From the NCBI GenBank assembly GCA_027007865.1, contig JALTEE010000091.1:1-10591 (forward strand): a stretch of DNA of 10,591 nt, read 5' to 3'. Under the pieces are notes generated by a model. That model was not told the origin of the DNA. It made no database searches and saw nothing but the letters and a program-made list of their open reading frames with translations. This stretch comes from a bacterium. Its GTDB lineage: Bacteria > UBP14 > UBA6098 > B30-G16. Position numbers and translations under genes: made by a program. Shown piece by piece: positions 7,768 through 10,591 of this stretch (the stretch's first letter is position 1; each line of letters starts with the position of its first letter).

Positions 7768-7892
7768 TGAACTGGGATTATGTAGTATTATTTTCGATTA
7801 TGCAGGATTTTACTTTTTGCGGCGGTGAAAAAATCCTGCCTATCTTATAAAATCCAAAGCAGAGGCGCAGCCGAAGCGCTAATCCCAGTTCA
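7768..7892. repeat. 125-base inverted-repeat element foldable as a three-way junction
   Basis: TGAACTGGGATTA (7768-7780) and TAATCCCAGTTCA (7880-7892) are perfect 13-base reverse complements. Inside, GCAGGATTTT (7802-7811) pairs perfectly with AAAATCCTGC (7830-7839), and GCGC (7865-7868) pairs with GCGC (7876-7879) around a seven-base loop. The sum is a closed outer stem with two inner arms. The element fills nearly the whole gap between yebC and the glycosyltransferase gene, and its right end is 11 bases from the next ATG. The GGGATT/AGGATT motifs recall the widespread GGATT-rich intergenic palindromes; that link is from memory. It may be a mobile repeat, a processing or termination structure for yebC, or a leader RNA. 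Confidence 0.7.
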
Positions 7893-7903
7893 AACGATAT
7901 AAT

Positions 7904-9571
7904 ATGAATCATTCACAGAAAAATGTTATTATCACTATTTGTCTGGTGCATATTCTCGTCTTAATCTATTTCAGTTGGCATCTCAGTTTTTCAACAACGC
8001 AGGGACGATATTTGCTCTTTGCCGACGACTCGATGATATCGATGACCTATGCACGAAATCTTTTTCAATATGGCGAACTGGTCTGGCAGCAGGGCGATAG
8101 AGTTATGGGCATCACGAATCTCGGCTGGACGCTTTTGATAGCACCTACATTTATGTTTCATCTCCCTGCGAGAATCGCTACATTGCCGATACTGTTTCTC
8201 AATTTTATTATCGATTTATTGCTTATTTTGCTCGTGTTTCGAGCGATTTTGAAACGCGGCGGGCTCTTTTGTGCAACTTTGTTCACAGCATTGCTGGCGA
8301 TAGCGACACCGCTTATTTTCTTTTCCATTCTCGGTTTCGAAACACCTCTCCAAGCGCTGCTGTTAACCGCTGCGATGCTTTCCATAATCCCGAATGGCGA
8401 TAAAAAATATGCGAGACTGGTAGATTCCCCGCTGCGAACTTTTCTGCTGCTCGCCGCTGCGACTGTGGTTCGCCCCGACAGCGGCCTTTTTTTCGCTATC
8501 TTGTCCGGTGCCGCAATATACGATGCACTCATTTTGAAAAAGGAACGATTATTTCACTCTCGCGCGGTTCGAGCGATTTTTTACGGCGGAATGATAATCG
8601 TTGCGATGCTTGTTGCTCAAAAGATGTATTATGGTGCTTGGCTGCCGAATACTTTTTTATTGAAAGCCACAGGCGGAGCGAGGTCGCTGTATATCGGCTG
8701 GAACTATTTTACACGAGCGCTTATATTCGAAGGAATACTTCCAATCCTTATTTTCGCACTAATCGGACTCGCAAATTGGATACGCAACCGTAATTCACGC
8801 GCGAAAGGAATTTGGCTGACGATTACTATTTTTGCGTGGATGGGATATATAGTATGGACAGGTGGCGATGCGATTCCTCATTTCAGATTTATTCTGCCGC
8901 TCCTGCCTGTTCTTTTTATCACCGGTGCGAACGGATTGCGAGTGATTTTAAATATAGTATCTTCGAGCAGGTTATCTTTTCGAGAAAAAATCGCGCCTAA
9001 AAAATTTTTCGCACTGCTTTTATTGGCAACGATAGTAGTTATAACAATTGTTTTTGTTGCAGCGCCTCTCACCGATGTCGAGCTTCCTTATCCTCATACG
9101 GTCGATAGAGTTTTCGTAGCCGAAGCACTCCAAAAGGCAGAATTGTCATCTAATACGACAATCGCACTATTTGAAGCGGGAACACTGCCGTTTTTGCTCC
9201 CGAAATTTCACTATCACGATTTGCTGGGGAAAAACGACCGCCATATCGCCAAAACAAAAGCGCACAAAGGAATGGTCGGGCATAATAAATGGGATTTCGA
9301 TTATTCGCTCGGTAAAATCGAGCCGGACATCATCGTTACGAGAGATAACTATGAAGGATTAAGCGATGCTATCGCGCAAAAATTGATTAAAAACGCCGAT
9401 AAATTGCCGAGAGATGCTATATATTTTCCGATTTACTTGTGGCTCGACCCACTATTTATTAAATATTATAGAAACAACCATATTCGTATAGATACTCCAT
9501 ATCACACTCATTGGGTTTTTTCGAGGAACGGCGCAGATATTGGGGAACTGAAATTTATCGATGATAGATAA
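7904..9571 (+). CDS. GT-C fold membrane glycosyltransferase, AftB-like
   Basis: This 555-residue protein has about eleven predicted membrane segments: residues 7-26, then roughly 72-88, 93-114, 121-141, 147-163, 179-207, 224-240, 273-291, 303-319, 327-344 and 368-388. A soluble C-terminal domain follows (390-555). Between the first two segments is the acidic pair D41-D42 in ADDSMIS, as expected for GT-C enzymes that use polyprenyl-phosphate sugars. Other family signatures are GITNLGW (69-75), RPDSG (190-194), WLPNTFLLK (246-254), GGDAIPHFRFILP (320-332), DLLGKNDRHIA (439-449) and GHNKWDFDY (459-467). The pattern matches proteins annotated alongside mycobacterial arabinofuranosyltransferase AftB, but the sugar and acceptor here are unknown. 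No ribosome binding site is visible before the ATG; an inverted-repeat element lies directly upstream. No other surface-polysaccharide genes are in the window. Confidence 0.85.
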   Translation: MNHSQKNVIITICLVHILVLIYFSWHLSFSTTQGRYLLFADDSMISMTYARNLFQYGELVWQQGDRVMGITNLGWTLLIAPTFMFHLPARIATLPILFLNFIIDLLLILLVFRAILKRGGLFCATLFTALLAIATPLIFFSILGFETPLQALLLTAAMLSIIPNGDKKYARLVDSPLRTFLLLAAATVVRPDSGLFFAILSGAAIYDALILKKERLFHSRAVRAIFYGGMIIVAMLVAQKMYYGAWLPNTFLLKATGGARSLYIGWNYFTRALIFEGILPILIFALIGLANWIRNRNSRAKGIWLTITIFAWMGYIVWTGGDAIPHFRFILPLLPVLFITGANGLRVILNIVSSSRLSFREKIAPKKFFALLLLATIVVITIVFVAAPLTDVELPYPHTVDRVFVAEALQKAELSSNTTIALFEAGTLPFLLPKFHYHDLLGKNDRHIAKTKAHKGMVGHNKWDFDYSLGKIEPDIIVTRDNYEGLSDAIAQKLIKNADKLPRDAIYFPIYLWLDPLFIKYYRNNHIRIDTPYHTHWVFSRNGADIGELKFIDDR

Positions 9572-9632
9572 TTATTAAAAAAGATGTCATTTTACTTTTC
9601 ACCTTTTAATATCTGATATTTCAATAGATTTT
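9572..9632 (+). other. 61-base spacer between the glycosyltransferase and HAD genes
   Basis: The spacer is T-rich, with no convincing terminator and no clear Shine-Dalgarno before the ATG at 9633. The two genes may be co-transcribed. Confidence 0.4.
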
Positions 9633-10451
9633 ATGGGAGTAGAACTAATAGTCATAGACCTTGATGGGACGCTCATTCGCAGCGACCTTTCCGTCGGCGA
9701 GCGGACGATTTCAGCCATTGCAAATGCGCAAAAGAAGGGCATTCGCACTACATTCGCCACGGGACGAATGGTTTCTGCATCGGCGAAATATGCAGAATTG
9801 CTGTCCGTCGAACTGCCGCTCATAGCGCTCAACGGCGCAATCGTTCAGCGCCACAACGACGGCGCACCGATATTCCATAGAAAAATTCCGCAGAACATTT
9901 TCAAAAAATTCCTGCCAATAATCGAAAAAAGCACAGGCGCCGTTACAATCGTATTTGGCGACGAGGCATTCGGTTGGAACATCGACGATTTAACCAGAGA
10001 GCGCCTTTCATCGTGGATTGTCGATATAGAAGAAATTTCGCCGAATGAAGTCGGCAGCGAACCGACAATCGCTATGGTCGCCGGCGATGAAAAGCCCGTC
10101 AGAGCGACCGCAGAAAAAATAATGGCGCTCGAAATCGAAGATATACAATTCTTTCTATTCCCTTCGATAAGATACTATCCGATGTGGTATTTCGAAATTC
10201 GCGCAGCAGGAGTCGATAAGGGTCTCGGCGTGAAAGCGCTGCGTGAAAAACTCGGTTTGGCGCGCGAAAATGTTCTCGTAATCGGCGACTATGTCAACGA
10301 TTTACCGATGTTCGCAGAAGCGGGAATATCCGCCGCCGTAGGAAACGCTCACCAAGAAGTCCTCGATGCTGCAGACTATGTCAGCCCGCTATCCTGCGAC
10401 CAAGATGCCGTAGGCGAAATAATCGAAAATATTGTGCTGAAAACAGCATGA
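9633..10451 (+). CDS. HAD-superfamily hydrolase, Cof type (IIB cap)
   Basis: The 272-residue product has the four HAD motifs in order. Motif I is DLDGTL (9-14), with nucleophile D9 and acid D11. Motif II is the Thr of FATGR (41-45). Motif III is K196 in GVDKG. Motif IV is GDYVNDLPM (218-226), with D219 and D223 for Mg2+. LNGA (66-69) and the IIB cap between about residues 85 and 185 place it in the Cof/YidA-like branch, whose members are cytoplasmic phosphatases acting on sugar phosphates, nucleotides or cofactor intermediates. The substrate cannot be told from sequence. The length is normal and nothing is missing. The start follows the usual few residues before DLDGTL; no Shine-Dalgarno is visible. 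It follows the glycosyltransferase by 61 bases, so a link to sugar-phosphate turnover is possible but unsupported. Confidence 0.93.
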   Translation: MGVELIVIDLDGTLIRSDLSVGERTISAIANAQKKGIRTTFATGRMVSASAKYAELLSVELPLIALNGAIVQRHNDGAPIFHRKIPQNIFKKFLPIIEKSTGAVTIVFGDEAFGWNIDDLTRERLSSWIVDIEEISPNEVGSEPTIAMVAGDEKPVRATAEKIMALEIEDIQFFLFPSIRYYPMWYFEIRAAGVDKGLGVKALREKLGLARENVLVIGDYVNDLPMFAEAGISAAVGNAHQEVLDAADYVSPLSCDQDAVGEIIENIVLKTA

Positions 10452-10452
10452 A

Positions 10453-10489
10453 CACAGGATTTACAGGATTAAAAGGATTAACCCTGTTT
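10453..10489. repeat. GGATT-rich repeat with 9-base period
   Basis: Directly after the HAD stop codon, GGATT occurs at 10457, 10466 and 10475, an exact 9-base period (CAGGATTTA, CAGGATTAA, AAGGATTAA). The flanks ACAGG (10454-10458) and CCTGT (10483-10487) are inverted. The motif resembles GGATT units in the 7768-7892 element and, from memory, a common class of intergenic repeats in many bacterial genomes. It may be a partial copy of the same family. Confidence 0.55.
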
Positions 10490-10502
10490 CAGCGAGTCGG
10501 CG

Positions 10503-10512
10503 CCTAATTAGG
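10503..10512. repeat. Perfect 10-base palindrome
   Basis: CCTAATTAGG is its own reverse complement and lies between the GGATT repeat and the terminal hairpin. It could be a protein-binding site or chance in an AT-rich stretch. Confidence 0.3.
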
Positions 10513-10529
10513 AAACCGCAGAGCAATGA

Positions 10530-10568
10530 GGACAATATCGAACAAAGGGTTGCAACCCCTTGTTGTCC
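10530..10568. repeat. Terminal hairpin / inverted repeat
   Basis: AACAAAGGG (10541-10549) pairs with CCCCTTGTT (10556-10564) with one A-C mismatch, around the short self-complementary centre TTGCAA. GGAC (10530-10533) and GTCC (10565-10568) extend the stem past an asymmetric bulge. No T-run follows, so it is not a standard terminator for the HAD gene. It may be the edge of another intergenic repeat continuing to or beyond the window end. Confidence 0.5.
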
Positions 10569-10591
10569 ACCATTATTTATAATTTGATAGC

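Noticed and set aside
10453..10489. GGATT units as a CRISPR array
   Set aside because: The units are only 9 bases apart with no spacers of suitable length and no cas genes nearby.

Overview
The window comes from a diderm (Gram-negative-type) bacterium of moderately AT-rich composition. This is supported by an 1801-residue lipoprotein built of tetratricopeptide-like repeats, a bacterial YebC, and a polytopic lipid-sugar-dependent glycosyltransferase. The loose lipobox and large repeat lipoprotein are compatible with a lineage of the Fibrobacterota/Bacteroidota (FCB) neighbourhood, but no marker gene fixes the phylum. All convincing genes are on the + strand.

Layout. Positions 1-291 hold no recognisable gene, but the end of this stretch is rich in hairpins: two abutting ones at 193-228, then a long one at 234-291 that encloses a Shine-Dalgarno sequence. 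They lead into an unrecognised 108-codon ORF (292-618). From 701 to 6106 a single uninterrupted gene encodes the giant TPR lipoprotein. The 360-base gap after it contains a composite palindromic repeat (6163-6318). Next come a YjbQ-family protein (6467-6880), a probable Rho-independent terminator (6931-6957), and YebC (7007-7753). A 125-base inverted-repeat element, foldable as a three-way junction (7768-7892), ends 11 bases before a GT-C glycosyltransferase of the AftB-like type (7904-9571). A Cof-type HAD phosphatase follows (9633-10451). The window ends in non-coding sequence with three GGATT units at a 9-base period and a further hairpin.

How the genes fit together. The set is mostly housekeeping or single-gene units rather than one pathway. 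YjbQ and YebC have strong Shine-Dalgarno sequences and a terminator between them, so they are probably separate transcripts. The glycosyltransferase and the HAD phosphatase are 61 bases apart with no terminator seen and may be co-transcribed; both lack a visible Shine-Dalgarno. No defence system, CRISPR array, complete mobile element, tRNA or rRNA was found.

The most notable signals are not genes. The tetranucleotides GATC and CTAG appear to be completely absent from the window, while TCGA is several-fold over-represented. Three gene borders carry hairpin-forming intergenic elements, two of which look related through GGATT motifs.
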